From Yponomeuta sedellus (Eukaryota > Arthropoda > Insecta > Lepidoptera > Yponomeutidae): DNA of 64,000 nucleotides. The position numbers and the translations under genes are program-made. Of the stretch, positions 21,017 to 33,320 are shown in pieces (positions within the stretch are counted from its first letter, which is position 1; each line of letters starts with the position of its first letter). The DNA is taken from the NCBI GenBank assembly GCA_934045075.1, contig OW203722.1, forward strand, positions 13,020,796 through 13,084,795, given 5' to 3'. The notes beneath the pieces were generated by a model. That model was not told the DNA's origin. It saw only the letters and a list, made by a program, of their open reading frames with translations, and ran no database searches.

Positions 21017-24000
21017 ATGCCCTCCACCAGAAAGAGAGTTGTAAAAACAGTGTATAAAGATGAAGACGATAGTGACGCGGGGGAAACTGGTGATTTCAGT
21101 GACTCTGGTTCAGAAGCCAAGATATCTGACGAAGGATCATCGAGTGATGAAGAAGAGGGGGAGCCCGAGGTCTCCTCCGGCGATGAGTTCAAAAATATTC
21201 CAAAGAAAAGAACAGTACTGAAACAAACAAAGAAAATTCCTACCGCTAGGAAATCATTTGCGAAAGAATTCATGAGCAAAATCAAACAAAACTTGCCTGG
21301 AATTGATGAGGACAATGTCCTAGAGAAGCCACCATTGTTTACAGTGAAAAATTTAACAGAAGCTGACAAGCTCTTACCTGCCAGCTTAAATTTATCTGAA
21401 AGTGGTAGGTATGTCTCAAGGCTAACAGCAACACATTAGAAAAAAAACATCTTAAAATACACTTTTCATTTGACACTAAAATTATTTTAAAATTGCGCCA
21501 ATGCCAATTCTAAGCCTGTATAAAACTGATGTATCCCAATACTGTCTTTTACAGATAGCAGTGATGATGATGAATCTCCAAAAACCACTACCTCAAAACA
21601 AAGCCTACCCTCTACGAGCAATGTCAGCCAAGTTTATCAGTCTGATAGTGAGACAGAGATCAAAACAGAATATAAAGATGTAAGTAGACAATAGGTGTGG
21701 CGATAGTATCAAATAATCACAGATTTAATGATATTAGGATAAAGTACATAATTAAAGGATCTAAAACACAGATATAGTTTTTAAAAAAAAATTACAAAAT
21801 TTTCAATAAAATAGAGATTATAATACTGCTTTCAGCCATTTTCAAATGCCAATCACACGCTTAAGTTAAATTTGGTTAACTTCACCCATGCTTTATGTGA
21901 ATATTAGTGATAAGATGTTTGTTTATAGTCTGTTAGCTTTTAGAATATACCTCAGCTACTGTCGGATATATTCGTGTAATAGAAATATCGGAACCAATAT
22001 GACACTTAATTTCGAAATCGGAACTAATATGACACTTAATTTTGAAATCAAAACTCGATCATCAGTACGAAAACCGGCGAAAGTTGGCAAAAATCGAAGC
22101 CTACTCTAGAGCCCGAGGTATATTCTAAAAGCTAACAGAATATACCTGGGTGTAATGTCAGATTTGATGCCATGACACTGTGAGCAGTTTCCCCATAGAT
22201 TTAGAACAATTTTGGGTTTTTTCGAAAAATGGCTTTTTTCTTCTTCTTCTTCAGGCTGTATTATGTAGTCCACTGCTGGACATGGCTTTAACCTTTGTTA
22301 AACTTTAGTTTATTACTGAAATATGGGTTATTTTGTAAACAATAAATGTGTCCCCACATTATGGAAGATCCATTATTGGATACTTAAACATGACATAATA
22401 AATTTATTTAAAAATGGTTCTGTAAGCTTAAAACGCATTGAAAGTATCTATCTTGACAACATATTCATCAAACATTTCTAAAATAAGTTAATAAGCCCTT
22501 TTTTCCTAGTAGGTGTAGACCATCCAAGGCCTCAGAGTATTACAAACTAGCTGTGCATGTGACTTTCTTCTAATACTTCACAATGTGTACCTATATTTTG
22601 TTCATCTCTTCATAGAACAAGACATGACTTAGATATAATCATGTGGGTAAAGCGATATCATTCCGATGTAAAACCTAAATTTAAAGTAGGTACTCGGGGC
22701 TGCAAGTGATGCAAATTACTTTAGCCAGATGTTGCTGCCTGTACGTAATACAGAGAGTATTGTAAGGAGGTTCGAAATTTCGCTGATGCCAGTTAGTCGC
22801 CCAGCTCGCCAGCTAGTCGAGCGCTGGCAAGGATAGCCAGAGGTCGCGGGTTCGCATATACATAATATACAATATAGACATAAATTGACTATTTGTCTAT
22901 TTTATATCTAACTCTAGCATGAAGCAATTTAGATTCTATTCCGTCCCAAAGTTATCCAACTCCAGCCCTAGTTTTTTACAATTATTCATACTTTCATTTA
23001 TCAATTTGACATATTTTGTTAGCTACTAATATAACTATATAATATAAATATATAAAATAAAATTAAGAAAATCCATCCATCCTTCCATCAGGAAATCTTT
23101 ATAAAAAATAATGAATTTTGCCATCCAGTGTTTTAGAATCCAAATTTTTTAGACAGGGTTCTTAGGAAACTGTTGTCACTGGAACTACTTATGCGCATTT
23201 TGAGCGAAGACTTGTAATATTAAAGGGGTTATCTACAGGTCTTTTCAGAAAACCTGCAGGACAACAGCGAGGAAGTGGCCAAGAAAGCTTTTGAGGAGCT
23301 CGAGAAACACAAATTCAAGATAGAAGAGACGAAAGCCAATATCGAAAAGTACAACAGAACCCATAACACCAGCAAAGAGCTGGATGTTAAGGATCTACTA
23401 GCTCAGGGAGAAGAGGTGGTGCCCATATCAGAGGCAGTTAAAAAAATTGTATCCAGGAGAAAGAAAAAGGAAGAGAGTGACTCTGAAGTTGAAGATTGGG
23501 AGGAAGTAAATGGTAAGATAATTTAGTAGCATGATAATTTGCAATGTGGTGGTAGCGGAGCTGTAGAACGTCGGCTTCTGATTCGTCATAGGTTTTAATT
23601 GGTACCTACTTGAGGGGGTTTGTACCATCGATTTTGTTTTCTATGTAGCAATAGCATTCACTAACGGTGAAGAAAATCATCGAGAGATAACCTGAGTATC
23701 TAAGGTGTCCACGAACCTGACGGACTTGAAATCACCGATCTCCAGTGCTCATGAGTGGTGATTAAGCCCATACTCTCTCCGAGGATTGTAAAACAGTGGC
23801 GAGCATTACCGTCAGAAGTTATCAAGCCACCCATAAGGCGTCTGACATGCCTTAGCGACAGCCATTAAAGTCATGTACAGCCGGATGTACATGACTGTAA
23901 TGGCTTAATGAACTTCTCAGCTTAACGAGCCTTGCGAAGCACAGAAGCGATCGGAAAAAATGCCACTAGTGATAATAGATTGATTTCATATGATGATTTG

Positions 24001-27000
24001 AACATAATTTGATAAATCAAGAGCTCTGATTAACATCTTTCCTTTGAAATGCTGAATTAAAATGTTTATTGTTATTATGTATTGTTACTATTGCCTATTT
24101 CATACATTTTTCCATGCATCTATGGGGTCACCACTATAGGGTGCCTAACTTAGTTTGGGAATATGCTACCATTAAGTGATTCTTGTCTTCTTTTCAGAGA
24201 AAAAAGCAATCCCGCAGCAGGGATTGCAGCTATTTGTAGACTTCCCTGATGGTGTAACAAGAAAGTCTAAAAAAATTGATGCTGAAATGATGATGAAAAG
24301 AAAAATAAACAGAGTTAAGAAAGAATATCAAGTCTACATGCACAAGGTACATGTCCTTTGCTGGCTGGCTTATGGCAACTATGTTAGCAAAGTACTAAAT
24401 GACACAGATGTCATGGCAACTGTTCTAACTCTAGTGCCTTCTAAAGAGTGCTACCCAGGTGAAAGAATTGATATGAAGTATGTGGAGCAAATAACCACTT
24501 GGTACAAAGATAAACTAACACTCAAGCAAGACAAAAATGAAGACAAATATAAGCCTAAAGCACCACCATTAAAGGAGATTTTACAATCACAAATAAAAAG
24601 TCGGACAGTTACTACAAAGAAATATCAAGTTTTCATATTTGTTTGTATGTTGCGGGCTTTAGGCTTACAGTGCAGAATAATGTTCAATTTTGTCACTTTA
24701 CCAATAAAACCTCCAACATCAGAACTCTGCTCTTTGTCAACGAAGTCTAAAGACGAAAACAACAAAACTACCTCAAAATCGGAAACAAAACGATCTAAAG
24801 CAAAATGTACAAAATCTAAATCTAAGAAACCTACATCACAATCCATATCTCAAGTAGATGGGAATAATGACTCAACCAGCGATGAGAGTGAATTTGAAAA
24901 CTTTATGCAAGTAGATGGCAATGATGATATACGAGTAAAATCTCGAAGCACGCGGTCCACAAGGACAAAAGCTAATACAAACGTTACGAAGGAAAAGAAA
25001 TCAGACGGTGATGATGTATCACCTCCTAAAGTAATAAAACTAACGCCAAAATCAATACAGTCTGAAAATGAAAAGAGTGATAAAGAAGACGCACCTGCTA
25101 AAAGAAGAAGAACTACCAGAAAAGGAAGCAGTCTACAACCTGAAAAAGGCCTTAAAGTAGACAAGCAAAATACTACCGAAAGTTCAAAAATAAAAATAGA
25201 TCCCAAACCCTCGGATAAATCAAAAGAAACTGTTCCAAGTCCACGTAAAACACGAGGTGCGAAGGCAGCACATATCAAAATTGAAAAAGAAAATAAGACA
25301 GCAAAATCTACACGTACATTAACTACACCTAATAAAAGCGAACATATCCCTGAACTAACAATCACAAATGAAGAGGGCGCTCCAGAGAAATCTAGTAAAT
25401 ATTTCGAAAATCCTGAATCTTCAACAAATCGTACAATGAAATTCAATTTGTCCAGAAAACGATCAGCCACTGCCACTCCATCTATTTCTCAAACGAGTAA
25501 AGCCCCGACTAAGCTTCTCACTGAAAATACCAAAACCCGAACTAAAAGTGCGCCTGGGACTTCAGTGGAAACCAGCAAATATTTCACCTCACCTAATAAA
25601 GTAACTACTACAAAAGATATTGAAAAAAAAATCTCCAATACCAGACATAGAAGACAAAAGCAAGATATCTTAGAAGATGCTCAACGGGTCAGTCACAGAG
25701 ACATTTCCAAATCAAAGCCTAAAAATGACGTCACTGGCGAACTGATTGATATCATTAAAAGCAGAGTAAAAGAAGCGAAACAGGAAACAAAAAGAAAGCT
25801 TGTGAAAGGTACTCGTAAGTAATTATGAAGAAAATATTGATTTTCACCATATGATAAATCTTGGTATAGGACTCTTTTAAAGTTTTCAATTTCTGAAGCA
25901 TCCATTAGGATCACTCCATGGCCTCCTAGTCGGCCTTTTTATAGCCATATCCTCCTTCCTTCCTAATCCTTACACTATGATGTGGTTCTCTGCCATTTCG
26001 GCTAATATTTAGTACTTGGTATAAGCTTGAACTTCCAGCACCTGGATAAAACAGTTAATGCAATAGTGTAAAATCAAACCTCATAACCTCAAACCCGGCA
26101 AAATTGTCCTTAGCACGGGTTAGTGCATTAAAAAAAAGAATATAATCAAACCTCATATTAAATTTTATCAGGAAAAGATAAGAACGAATCTGATGAGGAA
26201 AGCTACTATCTCCCCGAAGAGGAATTGCCAAAGCGTCGAAACGCCGACAGTGATGACGAATTCAAACCGACAAAAATTAGTCCAAAACCAGCGGCTAAGC
26301 GCAAGATCGACCGCAGCGTGTTGTCAGTCGACAGCGAAGAAGTGCCGAAGAATAAAGGTGACATCTGGTGCGAAGTATTTGTGGAGGAATTGGAGCAATG
26401 GATTTCAGTGGATGTCATCAGAGCGAAAGTACATTGCACCAGCGAAATCTACGTGAGTATATCCAGTAAAGTATCTTCATAAAGGATCATCATGAGCACT
26501 TCATGATAGATAGATAGATGATAGAGAACACTTTATTGCACAGCCAGAAGAAAAGGATACAACCATGTTAATGATATTGTTCTTTTTTGCCTGTAAATCT
26601 TGTCCTTGTCAACCCGCGTGCTTGCGAGAAGCCACTAGTGAATTTTGATCAAGCTAAAAAGGTTTGTCGTTAATTTTGATCTTGGTCTAGCAGACTGCTA
26701 GCTAGGTGTTGATTATCAGCCTCATGGTTACGATTAGTCATAACTAATCGTCTCTATTTTCATCATAATCAAGTAGCTATGCCTTTCGGTAACTATCCTT
26801 CCTGATAATTTCACAATATGCAAATCTATGACGGCATTTCCATTTATTCTCAGAGTCGGTGCACTCATCCAGTAGCTTACGTCGTAGGGTGGGATAACAA
26901 TAATAATCTCAAAGACGTTACACGACGCTACGTACCTTCGTGGAACACAGTAACTCGCAAGCAACGCGTGGAGCCCTCGTGGTGGACTAAAGCCATCGAA

Positions 27001-30000
27001 CCCTGGCTGGGCCCCAACAATGCCAGAGATAAGGAGGAGAATGAATATCTCGATAGGATGCAGCTGGAAGCGCCTTTGCCTAAAAGTATCGCTGAGTGAG
27101 TATGAACCATATTTCGTATTATTCGGCTTTGGTCTAGATGTATGCAAAGTTGATAGATATTACAGGTAAAATACAAGAAGCAGTACTGTCTATGAAGTTT
27201 ATTGCTCGTCTTAGGTAATTCATTTAAAAAGATATGCTAATTTTCCATTCGTAACATTCACGGGTGGCACGCGTGCCTTATAAACACACCTTCCCGAGCG
27301 TCCGGAAGGTGTGTTTATAAGGCACGCGTCTTACCTCGGGTTCTGTCAGTCTTACTGCTGAAGACATTGGGGATCGCAACGCGCCTGCGCCGGTCTGTCT
27401 TACTACCAACGCTCCGCTATTATTCACCGCTGATCAAATCGAGACCGTTCTAGATTCTTAGGCCCGTATTACAGAAGCGTACTCAAGCGCCAATCTCTAC
27501 TTAAGACTAGTTTTGAGTACGGTTTTAATTTTAGAACGTTACTTGAGTGGAGATTCATTAAGCGCGACTCAACTGAGTAATAGCTAATTCGAGAACGATA
27601 CTTGGGTTGCAATCTCTACTTAAGTAAAGTTCAAACCTGTATTTACTCAAGTGTGGTCGGAACCACGTTTGAGAGTCGATCGGCCAGTATTATAATTGTC
27701 AATTTGGAATGTTTATTGCAAAATTCATATATTCGAAAACCTTGATTACTATGACGAAATAGTTAATGATAGCAGCAGCCCCTTAGGCATTGAAGGGACG
27801 CTCAAGATCCCTACTGCATGGATTCTAATAAGTGTTTATGTGCAAAAACAATTACATTAATATTGGGGTGGTTTCATTGAATAAATTTCACGCAACACTA
27901 GGATATCCTGTACCTACTATGATAACCAGGCAAGGACATCACAAACATGAAAGTACACCGAGACTGTGGCCACTTGTACAAATATATAGGCCCACAGTGG
28001 GAATCGAACCCACAAGCTCAGTCTTGGTAACCAAGGGCCTTAGCGGCTAGTCTAACAAGACAGTCACAAAGAGGAATAAATAAAATAATCAGTAAAACAA
28101 TCTCAGCTTTTTTATTGCTCATGAAATTGGAAAATAATTGACACACATTCTATAAATCCGCTGTGTTGAAGTTGACTTTTTATCTTCCTCGAGGAGGATC
28201 CTCTCCACTGCGGTGAAGTTGAAGTTTTATGTTCAACAAGCAGGTTCCTCTCCACTACGGTGAAGTTGAAGTTTTATGTTCAACGAGCAGGTTCCTCTCC
28301 ACTGCGGTGAAGTTAAAGTTGTATGTTCAATGAGCATGTTCCTCTCCACTGCAGTGAAGTTGAAGTTTTATGTTCAATGAGCAGGTTACTCTCCACAGCG
28401 GTGAATTTGAAGTTTTATGTTCCATGAGCAGGTTCCTCTCCACTGCGATGAAGTTGAAGTTCTATGTTCAACTAGCAGGTTCCTCTCCATTGAGGTTAAG
28501 TTGAAGTTTTATGTTCAACGAGCAGGTTCCTGTCCACTCGGTGAAGTTGAAGTTTCATGTTCCATGAGCAGGTTCCTCTCCACTGCGATGAAGTTAAAGT
28601 TCTATGTTCAACTAGCAGGTTCCTCTCCACTGTGGTGAAGTTGATTTTTTATGTTCCACAAGGAGGATCCTCTCCACTACGGTGAAGTTACTTTTTCAAA
28701 TTTTTTCACACCTCGTTTCAAAACAGCGATTAATGTTCAAATTATACCACACCGACTATGTACAGATATTAGTAAATTTAGTAAACATAAATAAATAGAC
28801 AGACGTCAAAGTCAAGAGTTATTTTATCGCAGACATTTGTTACGTTCCGTTCTGTACTCAAAGCGAAAAAATAAATAAGAAGCGTAAACGTTTTGCTTCC
28901 TTTAAATATACGGTTCACTGTAAACTAATAACGCAATAAAGAAACTTGGAACATTTTATTTACTATTTTAGTTTCCTCTGTATATTTCACATAGTTTACT
29001 AAGTTTCATCGTCATGTTTTTGTAACATGCGTGAAACGGAATAAAAATCTACACTAGCATTTTTCTTGTAATGGAAAACAGACTTTGATCATAGACAATC
29101 TGATGCAGTTCTGAATCTCTTCTTAAGCAGATATTGGCTGATCTCTACTCAAGAACTGTTTGAAAATAAAGGGAGTGCTTGAGCATCGATTAAGCGCTCA
29201 AGTAATGATTGAGTGATCTGAGATCAATCTGTGCTTAAGCATCGTTCTGTAATACGGACCTTAGTGGAAGTATATTTGTTGAACGAACCACTTACCAGAA
29301 TAGTTTCTTGAAAATTTAAACTGGTTACAAATTATGGGACACGATATAGAAGCAGACCAGTCATGGACATTGTTATAGGGTCCATTTTGGACCACTCCAG
29401 TATGAAACCCTAAACACAAAACTTCTCACCACTCCAGGTACAAAAACCACCCACTCTACGCCCTAAAGCGTCACCTGCTAAAATTCGAAGCCCTATACCC
29501 GCCGGACGCAGCGACCCTGGGCTTCGTCCGAGGCGAGGCGGTCTACGCGAGGGATTGCGTGTACACTTGCCGGTCAAGAGACACGTGGCTCAAGGAAGCC
29601 AAGACTGTGAAGCTGGGCGAAAAGCCGTACAAAGTCGTCAAGGCTCGGCCGAAGTGGGATAAGGTAAGGATGTAGATCTATGAATGATTGTGTTGCCATA
29701 TAAAGGCGTCGAGACGCGGCCTAAGTGGGTCAAGGTAGGATTGCATTGACTGATGGTGTTGCCACACAAAATCGTCGAGGCTAGGCCTTAGTGGGTCAAC
29801 GTAGGATTGCATTTAATGATGGTGATAGTGATGCTCACAGAATATTGTTCTGTCTTGTGCCGTATAAAATGGTAAAGATTTGTTCGAAGTGGGATAATGT
29901 ATGATTTCGTCGACGGTGTTGCCATACAAAATCGTCAAGGCTCGACCTAAGCTAAGGTCCGATTTCATTCAATGACGGTGAAGGTACGAAGCATCGAGGG

Positions 30001-32866
30001 TCGTCCGATATATCGATATCAACCCTTGTATGTCTCCACTGCTGGGGCACGGGCATCTTCCTGCTTCGCAAGAAGGTTCGGCCATCACAGGGGTCAAGTG
30101 CGAATATAATTACAATGTAAAATAACGGACATATTTTTATATATCATAGACTTGATGAGCATTTGTTCCTTCCTTCTTCATTGATCGCACCTGCCAGGTA
30201 TTATGCACCTTATATGGCCTTACGTTATATAGCACCGAAATTGACCATAGTACATGACAACCTTAATTTCCACACCCGTAAGACGCTCACCAGGAGTGAG
30301 CCAAGTACGCTTTGGCCAACTGACAGCTTTTATGAGGTCAATAGAGGTATGAGAAACAGGGGTTCGGTCCCGTAAACCATTGTGACTACAGCTTAGTAGA
30401 CCTTAGACCCCTAGGTTACAACTAAGATTTCCGTATTTAGTCTCGTAGTTGGGCCATTGTACGTAGCATACAATTATGTGAACAACTCGGACACTTGGGC
30501 TTTCACACGATATTTTCCTTCCCTTCATGTGAAGCAACTACCGATGCGCTAGGACCCCTTGTCTTCAGATGTCTGTTAGACCCTGTTCGAAGCTTATATA
30601 AGAGTAGCTTAAAAAATTCTATTCTATTCTAAAAAGTAAAAATCAAAATCACTCCACTCAGTGGATATTTACATAATAGAACCCCTGGTGCTGAAACCAC
30701 TGAGTGTAGCCGTGATATCTTTGGTCTCCCAGGGCTCCTTCTTCCTGGAATTTTACCTTGTAAGATAAGCAATACCCATTGCGTAACTGATTTGTTATCT
30801 TTGGTTTCACAGCTCTCTAATAAAGTGATCAGCGACTTGCCTCTAGAAGTGTTCGGGCCATGGCAAGTGCAAGACTATGAGCCTCCAACAGCTGAGAATG
30901 GGATTGTACCCCGGAACGCCTATGGCAACGTCGAGCTTTTCAAAGATTGTATGCTGCCTAAAGGCACCGTTCATATAAAATGTAAGTAGCGTGCCTTTGG
31001 GAAGGCCAGAGACCTCGCAGTGGATGAGTATGGGGTGATTAATTAATTAATCGATTGATCGGTCGGCAATTGTATTGGTTTAATGTTTCGAAGTCTAATG
31101 TTGAACAATGATAATTAAACTACAAAATGTATTAACTGAGAAATGTTTAAAAAAAAAACACCCGAATTCTAAAAAGAATTAAATATAAGTAGTTTGAATA
31201 TTTTTATATCCCCAGTGTCACAATCACAGTTAAGATGAATCGAACGACACCTCTCAAGCTAAACTATATGAAGCCTTTAAGCTGCAGTACTTAACAAAAA
31301 AATAAACATACATACATTCAAAAAACATAACCGAATTCTAGCGCAGTCGGGTAAAAACAAGTATTTTTCTTATTTTCTGGCGCAACTCTTCTCGCCCCGC
31401 TGCAAAAAATAAAAGTGTAGTAGACTACCTACCCTCAATAGAATAATGAATTAACTTAAGTTACCCTAATGAATAATAAAATTGTGATCTCTTAAACCTA
31501 ATGAATAATTGTGACCCGTTAAATCTATAGGTAATGGACTGCCTACCCCCTACAGGCGTGCGCTTGTTTTTAGTTATGTCAATGACTTTGGTTTCCAGTG
31601 CCCGGCCTGAACAAGGTGGCGAAGAAACTGAATATCGACTGCGCGCCCGCCATGACCGGGTTCGACTTCAACGGCGGTTTCACCCATCCCGTGTTCGACG
31701 GCTTCGTCGTCTGCGCTGAGTTCGAGGAGATCCTCACCGAGGCCTGGGCTACGGTAGGCTCTCACAGTTTCTCTTGATTTCTTCCTATCTTTTCGACTTC
31801 AACGGAGGCTTTAATCACTCCGTATTTGACGGCTTAATATTTCCTTTATTCAGATGGTAAGTGGCCACTTACCATCTGAATCACCACGTGATAAGCGTGT
31901 TATGTAATATTTTGTCCCGACCCCGTTCGGCTACTTGCGAAACCAACGCGTCGTAATCAGTTACGTGTTAAGAATTCTTTTCTTCAACCGAAACCAGTTA
32001 CGTATAAAAAACATATTTTGTACGGCTCTTTTCGCTGCGTATATCGTCGTTCCCGACAGAATATCGAGATAAAACTAGCCTGTCCCGGGGCCATCACCAA
32101 ACGGTATTTAGAAGTTAGATACTCTTTTCTAACATGACTGCCTGATTATAATATCTTTTATAGAAACGTAATTATCTAATACTTACGTACTCACTTGTAC
32201 TCACTCAACATCGTGAGGAAACCCGCGGCTTGGTTGGCTCCGCACGTATTGACTAGTCTTTCCTGTGGGCTAGGCCGACTAAGCTGTCAGGGATGTATAG
32301 GTGCTGGGCAAGCCTACACCATCTATAAAACCATGTCCCAGGCACTACAGCGTCGGAGTGGTCCCTTCACCCATCTAGTGTGAGTGAAGATACCACTGGA
32401 CGCTGTATAAATCATCTCATTGAGTAGATGCAAAAAGGCCAATATTATTATTACGTACTCACTTATGTACCTATTGAAGTGACAACTTGAAATGATAAAT
32501 AGATTTATTACCCTCAGTCGCAGTAAATTATTTTCCACTGCAAGAGAGTTATTGCTGAATTTCGGAAACATCTTATTTATTAGGTAACAAATTAAATCGG
32601 CATAGACACTACTTAGTTATTTTCAGAGTTTCTAAACACCCCTTCACGGTGTGAAAATTAATCACATAATCCAATTTCAGGATCAAGAGGAGCAAGAGAA
32701 GAGGGAGTTAGAGAAGTTGGAAGCGAAAGTGTACGGCAACTGGAGGCGTCTCATCAAAGGGCTGCTAATTCGCGAGCGTCTGAAAGACAAGTACGGATTT
32801 GAGGAGCCCTCCAAGGATGCAAAGAAAAAGGCAAAAGCACCCAAGTTGGTGGTTAAGAAAAGATAG
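21017..32866 (+). CDS. XPC: XPC / Rad4 homologue, DNA damage sensor
   Basis: Recognises helix-distorting lesions and starts global-genome nucleotide excision repair in the nucleus, with RAD23 and centrin as partners (family knowledge). Ten exons with matching phases: 21017-21404, 21555-21679, 23239-23512, 24198-25814, 26172-26452, 26854-27095, 29438-29663, 30813-30981, 31599-31753, 32681-32866; 3663 nt, 1220 codons. Residues 1-260 are acidic or basic and low in complexity. The transglutaminase-like domain begins in exon 4 ([29 protein letters not shown]), is split by a disordered Lys/Ser/Thr-rich insert (about 450-800), and resumes in exons 5-6 ([39 protein letters not shown]). BHD1-3 follow: [18 protein letters not shown] (exon 7), [12 protein letters not shown] (exon 8) and [12 protein letters not shown] with TGFDFNGGF (exon 9). 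The tail is basic. I see no disabling change. Introns 2-9 hold repeats listed separately. Confidence 0.95.
21930..22138. repeat. 209-bp foldback element in XPC intron 2
   Basis: Perfect 23-bp inverted repeats run from ctgttagcttttagaatata inward (21930-21952 and 22116-22138). The interior includes a 30-bp direct duplication at 21990-22019 and 22020-22049 (unit starts cggaaccaatatgacactta). No clear target duplication. Confidence 0.72.
22630..22862 (+). mobile_element. family A element (tRNA-containing SINE/foldback), partial
   Basis: The sequence from tataatcatgtgggtaaagc through gtacgtaatacagagagtat to gccagaggtcgcgggttcg matches, on the opposite strand, pieces at 47040-47090 and 49435-49570. 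It ends with a tRNA-like A/B-box region. It lies in XPC intron 2. Confidence 0.6.
23755..23960 (+). repeat. family D interspersed repeat, copy 1 (XPC intron 3)
   Basis: Contains gaggattgtaaaacagtggc, gttatcaagcc, cccataaggcgtctgacatg and gccactagtgataat. The same order of motifs occurs at 46505-46760 and, inverted and shorter, at 55799-55945. It looks like the 3' part of a non-LTR element or SINE. No coding capacity seen. Confidence 0.6.
26094..26146 (+). repeat. family A tail fragment (XPC intron 4)
   Basis: The sequence aaattgtccttagcacgggt followed by tagtgcattaaaaaaaagaa is the 3' end shared with 47150-47190 and 49970-49990. Confidence 0.65.
27269..27329. repeat. perfect 26-bp-arm hairpin (XPC intron 6)
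   Basis: The left arm begins acgcgtgccttataaacaca, the loop is cgagcgtcc, and the right arm is the exact complement. The arms show no mismatch, so it is young or conserved. Confidence 0.85.
27887..28073 (-). mobile_element. SINE family C with 8-bp target duplication
   Basis: Flanked by gaataaat at 27879-27886 and 28074-28081. On the minus strand a tRNA-like head (gactgtcttgttagactagc; B box gggttcgattccc) precedes a body containing tttcatgtttgtgatgtcc. The body is shared with family B, but the head is different. Confidence 0.85.
28168..28696. repeat. 47-bp minisatellite, 11 copies plus a partial one
   Basis: The unit starts gaagttgaagttttatgttc and ends ctctccactgcggt. Eleven copies fit exactly from 28168 to 28683 (ten of 47 bp, one of 46), then a partial copy. 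Copies differ by a few substitutions, and alternating variants (for example caactagcag and ccatgagcag) suggest a higher-order pattern of two or three units. It lies inside the Harbinger-like element. Confidence 0.93.
29695..29987 (+). repeat. decayed tandem copies of the XPC exon 7 end plus splice donor
   Basis: The last 40 bases of exon 7 and the start of its intron (from 29624: gccgtacaaagtcgtcaagg ... aagtgggataaggtaagga) recur at 29695, 29761, 29859 and 29921. Examples are gccatacaaaatcgtcaagg and cctaagtgggtcaaggtagg. Two copies keep a GT at the donor position (gtaggatt). The copies contain stops and are spaced 62-98 bp apart. Confidence 0.8.
30020..30110 (+). repeat. LINE fragment in XPC intron 7
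   Basis: The stretch tctccactgctggggcacgg ... gaaggttcggccatcacagg resembles a motif that recurs widely in insect non-LTR elements. Only a short relic is present, and the assignment is from memory of the motif. Confidence 0.35.
31792..31880 (+). repeat. partial copy of XPC exon 9 and a 32-bp palindrome (intron 9)
   Basis: 31792-31835 (ttcgacttcaacggaggctt...) copies exon positions 31661-31704 at about 80% identity by eye. It would still read [14 protein letters not shown] but has no splice sites. At 31849-31880 ttcagatggtaagtgg is followed at once by its exact complement, a loopless 32-bp palindrome. Confidence 0.8.
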
Positions 32867-33150
32867 CCGCTGTATTTTTTAGTACCATTTATAAAAACCG
32901 TATTCCTTAGCAACCCCATGAACGCCGTGTCAATAAGTCTGTGGTAGAGACTTTGCCGGGGAAAGACTTTACTACAGACTATTTTATATTATAATGCGTT
33001 TAGAGTGTTTGAAGGGAATCGTGTTTTTATATATAACACCCTTTGTCTTTAGATACATGCATGCTTCTAGGATAAAGGTATTTTTTATGTTTTTTATTTT
33101 TGTTACTTGTATGGAATCAACTTATTTTGCAGAAATCCATAATAGCTTTA
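32867..33150. other. XPC 3' flank
   Basis: Presumed 3' untranslated sequence and flank. No AATAAA is seen close to the stop; weaker AT-rich candidates such as attataat (32980s) exist. No other feature. Confidence 0.4.
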
Positions 33151-33320
33151 AAATGTGAAAGTTACTTTACTAAATTCTGCGAAAAATACCAAAAGTACCA
33201 TGCGGTTAGTTAATGCACCGTCCTCCCTCCCACTTTTTCCGTCAACCGCCTAACGGTCATTATTGTTTTGCGTAAAAAAATTTACGCACCTGTTCATTCA
33301 GCATTGTAAATAACCTATCC

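Larger units (their letters stand above)
27461..29260. mobile_element. 1.8 kb PIF/Harbinger-like TIR element in XPC intron 6
   Basis: The ends are ggcccgtattacagaa and ttctgtaatacggacc (one mismatch), flanked by TTA at 27458-27460 and 29261-29263, the TWA-type duplication of PIF/Harbinger. The interior near both ends repeats actcaag / cttgagt motifs. It contains a SINE (27887-28073) and a minisatellite (28168-28696) and has no transposase. Confidence 0.75.

Noticed and set aside
24850..25476. 208-codon minus-strand frame opposite XPC exon 4
   Set aside because: It is the shadow of the Ser/Lys/Thr-rich coding strand and has no motif of its own.
28417..28638. open frame across the minisatellite
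   Set aside because: The unit is 47 bp, not a multiple of three, and the frame exists by repeat structure only.
28168..28696. regular 47-bp repeats as a CRISPR array
   Set aside because: The repeats are directly adjacent with no unique spacers, and the surroundings are an animal intron; this is a minisatellite.
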